Assembly (NCBI GenBank): GCA_934376955.1
Contig: CAKRPJ010000045.1
Span: 1-15,505, forward strand
Length of the DNA stretch: 15,505 bases
Direction: 5' to 3'
DNA from: CAKRPJ01 sp934376955
Lineage (GTDB): Bacteria; Bacillota; Clostridia; Lachnospirales; Lachnospiraceae
In this document: piece after piece, positions 6,804 through 14,561 of the stretch
Layout: every line of letters begins with the position of its first letter
Numbering within the stretch: position 1 is the first letter of the stretch
Translations under genes and position numbers: made by a program
The notes under the pieces: model-generated
The model's database searches: none
What the model was told of the DNA's origin: nothing
Seen by the model: only the letters and a program-made list of their open reading frames with translations

Positions 6804-8069
6804 TTAGTGCTTTAAATCCTCTTTATAGAATTCCTTAAATTCCGTATAACCCTCTTTTCCAAGCTGATCCTTCTGGAATTTTTTATTTTTATTCATCTGG
6901 GTCAGAAGGATCTCCTTACCTTCTGCACGGGCTGTCATAGCTTCTTTCATGATAGCCGCCAGACGGGCCATTCCTGTACCCTTTTCAAACAGCCATGCCT
7001 CTTTTCCTTTGCTGCTCGGTACGACAAAGCCGGCATCAAGAAGGATCGTAACTATTCTTTCAAAGCCGATGGAGAAGCCGCAGGCAGGTGTATCCATACC
7101 TGTAAATTTGCCGATCATCTTATCGTATCTTCCGCCTCCGGCTACGGAACCGCCAAAGCCTTCCATAGATACCTCAAAGATCGTTCCTGTATAGTATCCC
7201 ATGCCGCGTACCAGTGTCGGGTCGAAAAGCAGGCCAAACTCTCCTGTGGAAACCTCTGTGACAGTGTCCATGATCTGAGCAAGGTTCTCTGCCGCACCAT
7301 CCTCAAGGATGCCGGACAAGATCTCGCCCATCTTTCTCACACCGGCAGCATCAGCTGTTACCTGTCTCATCAGCTCAAGATATTTGTCTGCCATTGCTTC
7401 TGAATATCCGTTTTCCACCAGCTCCGTTTTTACACCATCTGTGCCGATCTTATCCATTTTATCCACGGTGATAAATACCTTATCGATATCCGCCTCCGGG
7501 AAACCGCTGTATACAGCCATTGCTCTTAAGATCTTTCTGTCATTGATGCGGACTTCAAATTTGTGATCCGGGCAGATCTTGGAGAGTGCCGTTGTCGTGG
7601 CAAGGATCAGCTCGATCTCTGCCTGGTTCGTTGCGTCTCCGAGGATATCGATATCACACTGCATAAACTGTCTGAAACGTCCCTTCTGCGGGCGGTCGGC
7701 ACGCCATACATTACCGATCTGAAGTGCCTTAAAGGGTGCGGAAAGGGCAGCTGCGTTGTTGGAGTAATATCTGGAAAGCGGAAGCGTCAGATCATAACGA
7801 AGTCCGCTGTCTGTCAGATCATTCTCTGTCTCCGCGGTTTCGAGATTCAGCTTCTCTCCGCGCTTTAACACCTTAAAGATCAGTTTTTCGTTGTCTCCGC
7901 CCTGCTTACTTAAAAGATTTTCAATGTGCTCCACACAGGGAGTTTCAATTGCGGAAAAGCCAAAGCTTCTATATGTTTCCTTAATCTGGCTGAGAACATA
8001 GTCACGGATCTGCATCTCTGCCGGAAGGATATCCTTCATGCCGGTAACCGGCTTTTTCTTTAATGCCAT
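6804..8069 (-). CDS. hisS: Histidine--tRNA ligase, eukaryote-like class
   Basis: Class IIa synthetase charging tRNA-His; 421 aa. Visible are VTGMKDILP (8-16), the substrate segment LRYDLTLPLSRY (90-101), motif 2 with RPQKGRFRQFMQCDIDILG (126-144), GGGRYDKM (311-318) and motif 3 GFSIGFERI (331-339). The QCDIDI spelling and the RINDRKIL and VDKMDKI segments resemble eukaryotic HisRS and a subset of bacterial ones, unlike E. coli or Bacillus. The HisA motif, normally RGLDYY, reads RGMGYY (288-293), with Asp changed to Gly and the catalytic Arg kept. The C-terminal region (about 355-421) is short and a poor match to a standard anticodon-binding domain. A ribosome binding site (AGAGGA) precedes the ATG. 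No T-box fits in the 75-bp gap upstream. Confidence 0.95.
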   Translation of the reverse strand: MALKKKPVTGMKDILPAEMQIRDYVLSQIKETYRSFGFSAIETPCVEHIENLLSKQGGDNEKLIFKVLKRGEKLNLETAETENDLTDSGLRYDLTLPLSRYYSNNAAALSAPFKALQIGNVWRADRPQKGRFRQFMQCDIDILGDATNQAEIELILATTTALSKICPDHKFEVRINDRKILRAMAVYSGFPEADIDKVFITVDKMDKIGTDGVKTELVENGYSEAMADKYLELMRQVTADAAGVRKMGEILSGILEDGAAENLAQIMDTVTEVSTGEFGLLFDPTLVRGMGYYTGTIFEVSMEGFGGSVAGGGRYDKMIGKFTGMDTPACGFSIGFERIVTILLDAGFVVPSSKGKEAWLFEKGTGMARLAAIMKEAMTARAEGKEILLTQMNKNKKFQKDQLGKEGYTEFKEFYKEDLKH

Positions 8070-8107
8070 TTTATTTCCTCTTTCTATTTCTTTCCGTTTT
8101 AGATTCC

Positions 8108-8128
8108 AGCGGATATTCGCGATCCGCT
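8108..8128. other. Hairpin between hemZ and hisS
   Basis: A perfect stem AGCGGAT/ATCCGCT (8108-8114, 8122-8128) with a 7-nt loop lies in the 75-bp gap after the hemZ stop. On the minus strand it is not followed by a T-run, so it is unlikely to stop transcription. It could be a processing site or stabiliser between two cistrons. Confidence 0.4.
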
Positions 8129-8144
8129 TTGCTCGACCATAAGT

Positions 8145-9599
8145 TTACGACAGCCCCTCAAGCTTTTCAAGCATTTTTTGTTTCCTCTCGATCATTTCAT
8201 CGATTCTGGAAATATACTGCTCAACATCCTTCACGTTTTCCACACGCTCTAAACGGTTTTCCTTCGGGAATACCACCTTCGTTGTGGTTCCGGCGCCGCA
8301 GGCCACAATGGTCTGACGTTCCTCCATGATCAGGATATTGTAGATGCATTCCTTATCCGGTGCCGCGTAACCGACGTTTTCAAAGTTTCCGGCCATGTTT
8401 TTCTGTCGGTACAGGTAATACGGCACAAGTCCCATGGAACGGGCGCAGGCTGCGGTCAGATCGATCATTTCCTGTGTGTTCTCGATCTTAAGCCCGGCAT
8501 AGCGCTCCCGGAAGATATTTAATCTTGCCGCACGCTTGATCGCCAGAGAATGAACCGTCACACTGTCCGGTGCAAGCTCCCGGATCTGTTCCATTGTGTC
8601 CCGGACATCGTTGATGTCTTCCTCCGGAAGACCGATGATCAGATCCATATTGATGTTGTCAAAGCCCAGCTCTCTTGCCAGACGGAACTGTTCCTTTACC
8701 TTCTCCACCGTATGACGGCGGCCGATCAGATCCAGCGTTGCCTGCTTCATTGTCTGCGGATTTATGGAGATCCTGGTGATTCCGTGGGCGCGCAGCGTCC
8801 GTAGCTTCTCCTCCGTAATGCTGTCCGGTCGTCCCGCCTCCACCGTAAATTCCTTTACGGCGGACAGATCAAAGGTCTCCTCGATCTTTGTCAAAATTGC
8901 ATCCAGCTCCTCCGCTTCCAGAGCGGTCGGAGTCCCGCCGCCGAAGTAGATCGTATCCAAAGTTTTTCCCTTCATCTGATGAGCCACATATTCCAGCTCT
9001 TTAAACAGTGCCTCCAGATACAGATGCATTTTTCCCCGCCATGCACCGATCGGGAAGGACGTAAAGGAGCAGTACAGACAGGTAGTCGGGCAAAATGGGA
9101 TCCCGACATAGAGACTGTATCCATTTTCGTAATCAACGCGGCTCAAGAGATTTTTTTCTCTCTCTGCGATCTCCACGCTGAGGTCGATCTTCTCGCGGCT
9201 TGTCAGGTAGGTGTCTGCCATGTATTTTCTGATTTCATCCTCTGTCCATCCTTCATAGAGACGGGTCAGGGCGATCTTTGTAGGACGGATCCCCGTCAAG
9301 GTTCCCCACGGAAGCTCCTTCCCTGTCCGTTTTGAGAGCATGTTGTATAATTCCCGTTTAATAGCGGTCTTTGCCGCCAGACGGTTGGAGTAATCCAGCT
9401 GAAATGTTCTTTCATCCTCTGTCCGGTCATCGCAGAATATACGGAGACAAAATTCTCCGGCTCCGTTATAAACGCCCTCCACATACATCCTTACATCATC
9501 CTGCTTTTCGTGGGCGAACGTCTCACCGGGATAAAATGCCATCATCAGCTCCCGGATATCCTGCTCATACGAAGGATCGTTCAATAAAATTCCCAGCAT
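8145..9599 (-). CDS. hemZ: HemZ-type radical SAM protein (coproporphyrinogen dehydrogenase family)
   Basis: Radical SAM enzyme of the HemZ branch of the HemN/HemW superfamily; 484 aa. An N-terminal region of about 160 residues holds the HemZ-like LPWGTLTGIRPTK (96-108). The radical SAM core then has the 4Fe-4S motif CPTTCLYC (Cys170, Cys174, Cys177), GGGTPT (220-225) and the C-terminal HemN-like half. The family is named for oxygen-independent decarboxylation of coproporphyrinogen III, but its activity is poorly established, and no other haem gene is present here. It starts two bases after the MBL stop, with its ribosome binding site (GAGG) inside the MBL gene end, so the two are translated together. 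An unrelated substrate remains possible. Confidence 0.88.
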   Translation of the reverse strand: MLGILLNDPSYEQDIRELMMAFYPGETFAHEKQDDVRMYVEGVYNGAGEFCLRIFCDDRTEDERTFQLDYSNRLAAKTAIKRELYNMLSKRTGKELPWGTLTGIRPTKIALTRLYEGWTEDEIRKYMADTYLTSREKIDLSVEIAEREKNLLSRVDYENGYSLYVGIPFCPTTCLYCSFTSFPIGAWRGKMHLYLEALFKELEYVAHQMKGKTLDTIYFGGGTPTALEAEELDAILTKIEETFDLSAVKEFTVEAGRPDSITEEKLRTLRAHGITRISINPQTMKQATLDLIGRRHTVEKVKEQFRLARELGFDNINMDLIIGLPEEDINDVRDTMEQIRELAPDSVTVHSLAIKRAARLNIFRERYAGLKIENTQEMIDLTAACARSMGLVPYYLYRQKNMAGNFENVGYAAPDKECIYNILIMEERQTIVACGAGTTTKVVFPKENRLERVENVKDVEQYISRIDEMIERKQKMLEKLEGLS

Positions 9600-9601
9600 T
9601 T

Positions 9602-10234
9602 TTAATACCTCGCCAGCGGATTATATTTTTTTTCATGGGCGATCGTTGTCTCTCCCATGTGTCCCGGATATACGATCACATTTTCCGGAAGCGCCAGCAG
9701 TTTTTTCACGGAAGCCAGCATATCCATGGCACTTCCCGTCGGAAAGTCTACTCTGCCGTAGGAGGTCTGGAACAAGGTATCTCCGGAGAAAAGAATAGCC
9801 TCTTTTTCCAGATAATAGCAGCAGGAGCCGATCGTATGGCCCGGTGTCTCGATCATCTTCCATACCATGCCGGCTGCCTCAAAGGTTTCGCCGTCCCGCA
9901 GGGTAACATCCGGCTCCAGAGTGATGGATCTTCTGTAATATTTCATCATCATATTTTTTTCACCATCTCTCAGGACCTCAAGCTCCTTTTCGCATGCATA
10001 TATTTTAATATCCCATTCTGCCTTTACCGCCTCCGCTGCCATAATATGGTCAAAGTGTCCATGGGTCAGAAGGATCGCCTCCGGCTTCAGGTTCAGATTT
10101 TTACACTCATTTATGATCATGTCCGCACTGTCACCCGGATCAACGATCGCCGCGCGCTTTGTCTCATCATAAACCAGGTAGCAATTAGTCTGCACCATTC
10201 CGACAAGCAAGCTCTTTACACGAATTACACCCAT
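9602..10234 (-). CDS. Metallo-beta-lactamase fold hydrolase (glyoxalase II-like)
   Basis: Cytoplasmic metal-dependent hydrolase of 210 aa. The metal ligands are all visible: THGHFDH (57-63, giving His58, His60, Asp62, His63), His133 in TPGHTIGS, Asp152 in SGDTLF and His192 in YPGHMGETT. This small form is often annotated as hydroxyacylglutathione hydrolase or YcbL-like, but it lacks the C-terminal substrate domain of true glyoxalase II, so the substrate is unknown. GGAGG eight bases before ATG supports the start. It lies between rel and hemZ in a cluster common in clostridia. In B. subtilis the gene after relA is dtd; no dtd is present here. Confidence 0.9.
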   Translation of the reverse strand: MGVIRVKSLLVGMVQTNCYLVYDETKRAAIVDPGDSADMIINECKNLNLKPEAILLTHGHFDHIMAAEAVKAEWDIKIYACEKELEVLRDGEKNMMMKYYRRSITLEPDVTLRDGETFEAAGMVWKMIETPGHTIGSCCYYLEKEAILFSGDTLFQTSYGRVDFPTGSAMDMLASVKKLLALPENVIVYPGHMGETTIAHEKKYNPLARY

Positions 10235-10259
10235 TTCTTTCTCCTCCGATAAATAGATA

Positions 10260-10314
10260 TCAGGGGCAAAAGCCCCCGATTTTGATGCCTGCGGCCCCTG
10301 CTGGTGTCGACAGG
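10260..10314 (-). other. Alternative hairpins between rel and the MBL gene
   Basis: A compact hairpin TCAGGGGC-AAAA-GCCCCCGA (10260-10279) lies 25 bases before the MBL start. The same CAGGGGC arm (10261-10267) also pairs perfectly with GCCCCTG at 10294-10300, and GCCTG/CAGGC (10286-10290, 10310-10314) forms a further stem. The pairings exclude one another, as in an attenuator or an RNA processing site. No strong T-run follows on the minus strand, so a true terminator is doubtful. Confidence 0.4.
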
Positions 10315-10325
10315 CTCACTTTATT

Positions 10326-12608
10326 TTAGCCGGTGCTCCTCTCAATATCAAGGATTCCTTCCACCTGCCTTAATTTTGCCATCAGATTATTCAGTTCCTC
10401 GACGCCATGAACATCAAAGGACATGGTTACCGTAGCTTTTCCCTGCTTATTTGTGCGGGCACTCATACTGGTCACGTCGATCTGTCTTTCCGTAAATACT
10501 TTTGAGATATCCACGAAAAGGCCAACTCGGTTATTGCCGAAAATAAGGATCTCTGCAGAATAACTGGCCGGTCCCTTGTCGTCTTCACTTCCCTGCCACT
10601 CGGCATCAATCAGCCGGTTTCTTTCTGTTTCAGGAAGCTCCAGAATGTTCGTACAGTCTGTCCTGTGGATCGTGATGCCGCGGCCCCTTGTTACAAAGCC
10701 AACGATCTCGTCTCCCGGAACCGGGTTACAGCATTTGGAAAAACGAACGGCAAGATCGTGGATCCCTTTTACCACGATACCGCTCTTTGATTTTCCCCGG
10801 ATCGGAACCACCGCCGGTTTATTGCTCTCCGCCAGTGTATCTAAGATCGTAGCGTCCGTTACCTCGCGCTTGATCTTCTTCGCCTGCTCCTCTAGCATCT
10901 TATTTACGACCTGGCCTTCCTTAAGGCCGCCGTGGCCGACAGATGCCAGTACAGAATCCCAGTCCTGGAACGCATAGCGTGTCATGACCTTTTCCATATA
11001 CTCCGGCTTGCTGATCTCCGTATAGTTGATCCCCTTGGCCTTACAGTAACGGTCGATCATTTCGCGGCCGCGGGCAATATTGTCTGCCTTTCTCTCCTGT
11101 TTAAACCACGCATTGATCTTATTCTTCGCCTGGCTGCTCTTTACCAGATTAAGCCAGTCTCTGCTCGGACCCTTGGAGTTCTGGGATGTCATGATCTCGA
11201 TCCGGTCACCGTTCTGGATCACATAATCGATATTGACAAGCTTTCCGTTGACTCTCGCTCCGACCATCTTATTTCCGACAGCCGTATGGATCGCATAGGC
11301 AAAGTCGATTGGTGTGGAGCCGCTTGGAAGCGCCTTTACATCTCCGTTCGGGGTAAAGCAGTATACACTGTCGGAGAACATATCCAGATCGCTCTTTATC
11401 ATGCTCAGGAATTCCTTATTGTCGGACATGTCCTGCTGCCATTCCAGTATCTGACGGAGCCAGCTGAGCTTTTCTACCTCGCTGCCTGCAGCTGCCTGTC
11501 CGCTTCCGCTTTCCTTATATTTCCAGTGGGCAGCGATACCGAATTCTGCGATCCGGTGCATTTCAAAGGTTCTGATCTGGATCTCGAAGGGCTGTCCGTT
11601 CGTTCCGATCAGTGTTGTATGAAGCGACTGGTACATATTCGGTTTTGGCATGGCGATATAATCCTTGAAACGACCGGGGATCGGCTTATACATTTCATGG
11701 ATCACGCCGAGCGCCGCATAGCAATCCTTTACGGAATCTACGATAATACGCACGGCAAAAATATCATAGATCTGATCCAGCGTCTTATGCTGGTTCACCA
11801 TTTTTTTGTAAATACTGAAGAAGTGCTTGACCCTTCCGCTGATCTCACATTCGATCTCGGAATTTTTCATGTGAACGCTGATCTCTGCAATGATATCATT
11901 GATAAATTTCTGGCGCGCTTCACTTGTCAGAGCGATCTTCTCCTGCAGGTCGTTGTAGACCTCCGGCTCCAGATACTTAAGGGCCAGATCGTCTAACTCG
12001 ATCTTGATCTTTGAAATACCGAGACGATCTGCCAGCGGTGCATAGATCTCGATCGTTTCTCTTGCCTTCTCCTTCTGCTTCTCCGGTCTCATATACTGCA
12101 GAGTACGCATATTGTGGAGTCGGTCAGCAAGCTTGATCAGGATGACACGGATGTCCTTTGCCATGGCGAGAAACATTTTTCTTAAGTTCTCTGCCTGCAT
12201 TTCCACCTTATCGGCCGACCATGACAACTGTGTCAGCTTTGTGACACCGTCGACCAAAAGTGCGACCTCCGCACCGAACATACTCTTAAGCTCATCCCCT
12301 GTGAGAACCGTATCCTCTACCACGTCATGGAGGATACCGGCTATAATGGATTCCTTATCCAGCTCCAGATCCGCCAGAATGATCGCCACACACAAGGGGT
12401 GGATAATATATGGCTCTCCGGATTTTCTCTTTTGATCCTTATGGGCGTCTCTGGCGATATGGTACGCCTTTTCTACCATACTCAGATCATCTGAGGGATG
12501 GTATTTTTTTATGCTGCGGACCAGATCCTCGTATAATACCTCCGGACTTGTAAAATCGGCCGGGGCTTCCAGCTCAGTCTCAATTTTTTTCAGTTTATCT
12601 TCTTCCAT
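10326..12608 (-). CDS. relA: Bifunctional (p)ppGpp synthetase/hydrolase Rel
   Basis: Long RSH alarmone enzyme of 760 aa that makes and degrades (p)ppGpp at the ribosome during amino acid starvation. The hydrolase HD domain has His70, HDVVEDT (94-100) and LADRLHNMRT (160-169), so all metal and catalytic residues are present. The synthetase domain has the RFKD loop (313-316), which marks bifunctional Rel enzymes, and PKPNMYQSLHT. A TGS domain (about 410-474), a Cys-Cys zinc-finger-like region (Cys626, Cys627, Cys652) and a C-terminal ACT domain (about 683-760) follow. The ribosome binding site is weak (GTGAGAAATAAAT before ATG) and no other start is open in frame. It leads the cluster ending with hisS and aspS and has its own promoter about 80 bases upstream. 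Confidence 0.96.
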   Translation of the reverse strand: MEEDKLKKIETELEAPADFTSPEVLYEDLVRSIKKYHPSDDLSMVEKAYHIARDAHKDQKRKSGEPYIIHPLCVAIILADLELDKESIIAGILHDVVEDTVLTGDELKSMFGAEVALLVDGVTKLTQLSWSADKVEMQAENLRKMFLAMAKDIRVILIKLADRLHNMRTLQYMRPEKQKEKARETIEIYAPLADRLGISKIKIELDDLALKYLEPEVYNDLQEKIALTSEARQKFINDIIAEISVHMKNSEIECEISGRVKHFFSIYKKMVNQHKTLDQIYDIFAVRIIVDSVKDCYAALGVIHEMYKPIPGRFKDYIAMPKPNMYQSLHTTLIGTNGQPFEIQIRTFEMHRIAEFGIAAHWKYKESGSGQAAAGSEVEKLSWLRQILEWQQDMSDNKEFLSMIKSDLDMFSDSVYCFTPNGDVKALPSGSTPIDFAYAIHTAVGNKMVGARVNGKLVNIDYVIQNGDRIEIMTSQNSKGPSRDWLNLVKSSQAKNKINAWFKQERKADNIARGREMIDRYCKAKGINYTEISKPEYMEKVMTRYAFQDWDSVLASVGHGGLKEGQVVNKMLEEQAKKIKREVTDATILDTLAESNKPAVVPIRGKSKSGIVVKGIHDLAVRFSKCCNPVPGDEIVGFVTRGRGITIHRTDCTNILELPETERNRLIDAEWQGSEDDKGPASYSAEILIFGNNRVGLFVDISKVFTERQIDVTSMSARTNKQGKATVTMSFDVHGVEELNNLMAKLRQVEGILDIERSTG

Positions 12609-12689
12609 ATTTATTTCTCACACCCTTTCGTATGAGGAAATGCCGGCGGTCTGTCACGCTGCACCTCACCCATTTTGGTAATAAAATTA

Positions 12690-12718
12690 ATTATAATTTT
12701 TTTTGGAGTAAAAAGCAA
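12690..12718 (-). promoter_or_regulatory. Promoter of the rel cluster
   Basis: On the minus strand TTGCTT (12713-12718) is followed after exactly 17 bases by a perfect TATAAT (12690-12695); the spacer holds eight A residues. Transcription would start near 12683 and give a leader of about 75 nt before rel. The promoter directly follows the deacetylase terminator, so rel is a separate transcription unit. Confidence 0.7.
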
Positions 12719-12726
12719 TCCCTTAA

Positions 12727-12771
12727 ATTTAAAAGACCACAGAATGGATATCGGACAGCCATTCTGTGATC
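12727..12771 (-). terminator. Intrinsic terminator of the mscS-HD-deacetylase unit
   Basis: The stem GACCACAGAATGG (12735-12747) pairs with CCATTCTGTGATC (12759-12771) with one imperfect pair and an 11-nt loop. On the minus strand it is followed by TTTTAAATTT. It lies 25 bases after the deacetylase stop. Confidence 0.85.
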
Positions 12772-12795
12772 CTTTGCTGATTGATTCGGGTCAAG

Positions 12796-13962
12796 CTACG
12801 GCCGGAAGGAGTGATAAGAAACTCCAGGCTGTGCTCCGCCCCGGAGAGCTGCCATCTCACTGACCGTTACCAGCTGATAGCCACGGCGGATCAGCTCCGG
12901 TATCAATACCAGTGCCGCATCCGCAGATGCCTCATACAGATCGTGCATCAGAACGATGTCTCCGTCCCGAACCGAGCCTAAAACTGTATTGATCGTGTTC
13001 TGGGCATTCCGCGTTTTCCAGTCCAGTGTATCTATCGACCAGAGGATCGCCGGAACTCCCTTCTGAGCCAGTGTCTGCTTTGAGGCATCGTTGATAAAGC
13101 CTCCCGGAGGTCTCATAATAATTGTCTTAACTCCTGCGATCTCCTGAAGGGCTGCATCGACCTGGTTCAGATTGTTCAACAATGCTGACGATGACAGCTT
13201 GCTGATATAGGAGTGATCCCATGTGTGGCTCGCCGGTTCGCATCCTAAAGCTACCATCCGTTTTATCGTTTCCGGATATTTACCCATCCGGTTTCCGACC
13301 ATAAAGAAGGTTGCGACTGCACCATTGGACTCCAGACAATCTAAAATCCTGGCAGTTTGTCCGGAAGGGCCGTCATCAAAGGTAAGAGCGACCATCGGTC
13401 TGGATGGGTCGATCTGACGTCCCTTATGCTTGCCCTCTGCCGGCAGTCCTCCGTTTTTCGGCATTACAGCCACACGGAGCCCGTCAACCCGGAGTCCCTG
13501 TGCCTCTGTTCCTGCTGTTTCTCCGTTTTTTACAAGCTCTGTCCAGCTTCCGCTCTGGAAAACAGAATAATACAGATCATAGTTTTCCTCCAGCTGACCG
13601 GTAAGCTGCATTCTGACTGCCTCTAACGGCTGATCCGTGTCGGTCGTTCCCGCCGGAGTAAAGTTCTCCTTCCATTCCTGCCATCCGAAGCCGCTTACAT
13701 TTACCTGATAGGATATGGTTCCGGTCATCCCGGCCGGCTGATTTTTTAAGGAGGCCGTGATCGCTGTCACATAAGAGCCGTTCGCTGCACTCTCATAAAC
13801 ATTGTCATCAACTGTTTCAGCCCATCCTTTTCCATAGCTATGTACTCCGTACACCGCTCCCATCGTTTCTTCCGCGCTAGCCGGAAAGGCCATGGCGGCC
13901 GTGCCTGCCGCTGCCAGAACAGCCAAGATTGTTCCTTTTAAAATTGCTTTAATCTTTCTCAT
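12796..13962 (-). CDS. Secreted polysaccharide deacetylase with N-terminal ChW-like repeats
   Basis: Exported NodB-family carbohydrate esterase (CE4) of 388 aa, likely acting on peptidoglycan or another wall glycan. A signal peptide (KIKAILK, a hydrophobic core, then AFPASA cut near residue 30) is clear. Residues about 36-170 form three degenerate repeats with the GW or SW signature of clostridial ChW domains (YGKGW at 43-47, GFGWQEW at 91-97, SGSWTE at 137-142). CE4 motifs are all present: TFDDGPS (194-200), SHTWDH (245-250) with both metal histidines, RPPGG (284-288), LWSIDTLDW (307-315) and VLMHD (337-341). It starts 32 bp after the HD gene, behind AGGTGG, and a terminator closes the unit. 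The true substrate is inferred from the fold only. Confidence 0.92.
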   Translation of the reverse strand: MRKIKAILKGTILAVLAAAGTAAMAFPASAEETMGAVYGVHSYGKGWAETVDDNVYESAANGSYVTAITASLKNQPAGMTGTISYQVNVSGFGWQEWKENFTPAGTTDTDQPLEAVRMQLTGQLEENYDLYYSVFQSGSWTELVKNGETAGTEAQGLRVDGLRVAVMPKNGGLPAEGKHKGRQIDPSRPMVALTFDDGPSGQTARILDCLESNGAVATFFMVGNRMGKYPETIKRMVALGCEPASHTWDHSYISKLSSSALLNNLNQVDAALQEIAGVKTIIMRPPGGFINDASKQTLAQKGVPAILWSIDTLDWKTRNAQNTINTVLGSVRDGDIVLMHDLYEASADAALVLIPELIRRGYQLVTVSEMAALRGGAQPGVSYHSFRP

Positions 13963-13994
13963 TTTTACTACACCACCTGTTTTCTATATGTATT

Positions 13995-14525
13995 TTATCC
14001 AAAAATGTCCTTTATGAGCTGCATGGATTCCTCGTATGCTGTTTCTCCCTTAAAATCCTGCAGAGACTCAAACACTCCCCGATAGTACCACTCGTGTTCC
14101 TTTTTATCCGTAACGCGGAATTTCTTCCAGACCTCGTCCCCCTTGACCAGATAATCGGCCGCTGTACTTCTCAGGTTGCTTAATTTATCTCCCAAGCAGA
14201 TCATCCTGACCTCTCTCGGAGCCGTCTTTAACCGTTCAATCGTTGCCCCCTTTCGTTCCTTCCATGTCTTTGATTTGTCCTCGCTTTCAGCTAAGACAAG
14301 ATCGGCTACCCTTTGTCCAAACCTTTCTCCAAGCTCCTCGTAGGTGACCGGCGTATCCTCGATCACGTCATGGAGAAGCGCGGCGCTGATGACCTCCGGA
14401 TCCTTGGTAAGACCGGATACGATCACTGCCGCCTCAAACGGATGGACGATATAAGGGATCCCGGAGCCTTTCCTTAATTTTCCTTCATGTACTCTTTTTG
14501 CAAATTCTGCTGCTTCTTTTATCAT
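13995..14525 (-). CDS. Small HD-domain hydrolase, MESH1/SpoT-like (predicted (p)ppGpp hydrolase)
   Basis: Stand-alone HD protein of 176 aa resembling the hydrolase half of Rel and the single-domain MESH1-type small alarmone hydrolases. Residues matching the Rel active site are His28 (PYIVHP), His52/Asp53 and Glu56/Asp57 (HDVIEDT), Asp113 and Asn117 (GDKLSNLRS). The synthetase, TGS and ACT domains are absent. The likely role is Mn-dependent removal of the 3'-pyrophosphate from ppGpp or pppGpp; MESH1 proteins can also act on NADPH, so the substrate is not certain. GGGAG five bases before ATG supports the start. It lies 36 bp after mscS and 32 bp before the deacetylase gene in one apparent operon, directly upstream of the rel unit. 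Confidence 0.88.
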   Translation of the reverse strand: MIKEAAEFAKRVHEGKLRKGSGIPYIVHPFEAAVIVSGLTKDPEVISAALLHDVIEDTPVTYEELGERFGQRVADLVLAESEDKSKTWKERKGATIERLKTAPREVRMICLGDKLSNLRSTAADYLVKGDEVWKKFRVTDKKEHEWYYRGVFESLQDFKGETAYEESMQLIKDIFG

Positions 14526-14561
14526 AACTGCTCCCTTCCCGGGGATATCCCGGTACAGCCG

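Noticed and set aside
8070..8144. T-box leader upstream of hisS
   Set aside because: The gap is only 75 bp, lacks a T-box sequence and a terminator T-run; HisRS here seems to be expressed from the rel cluster promoter.
9371..10252. 293-codon frame antisense to hemZ and the MBL gene
   Set aside because: It spans two well-supported genes on the other strand and translates to a Cys/His/Arg-rich sequence with no family resemblance.
10932..11996. 354-codon frame antisense to rel
   Set aside because: The rel protein is fully recognisable on the other strand with all domains; this frame has no motif and no ribosome binding site.
14538..14553. GC-rich palindrome CCCGGGGATATCCCGG between mscS and the HD gene as a terminator
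   Set aside because: The stem is short, no T-run follows on the minus strand, and it overlaps the spacing before the HD ribosome binding site.
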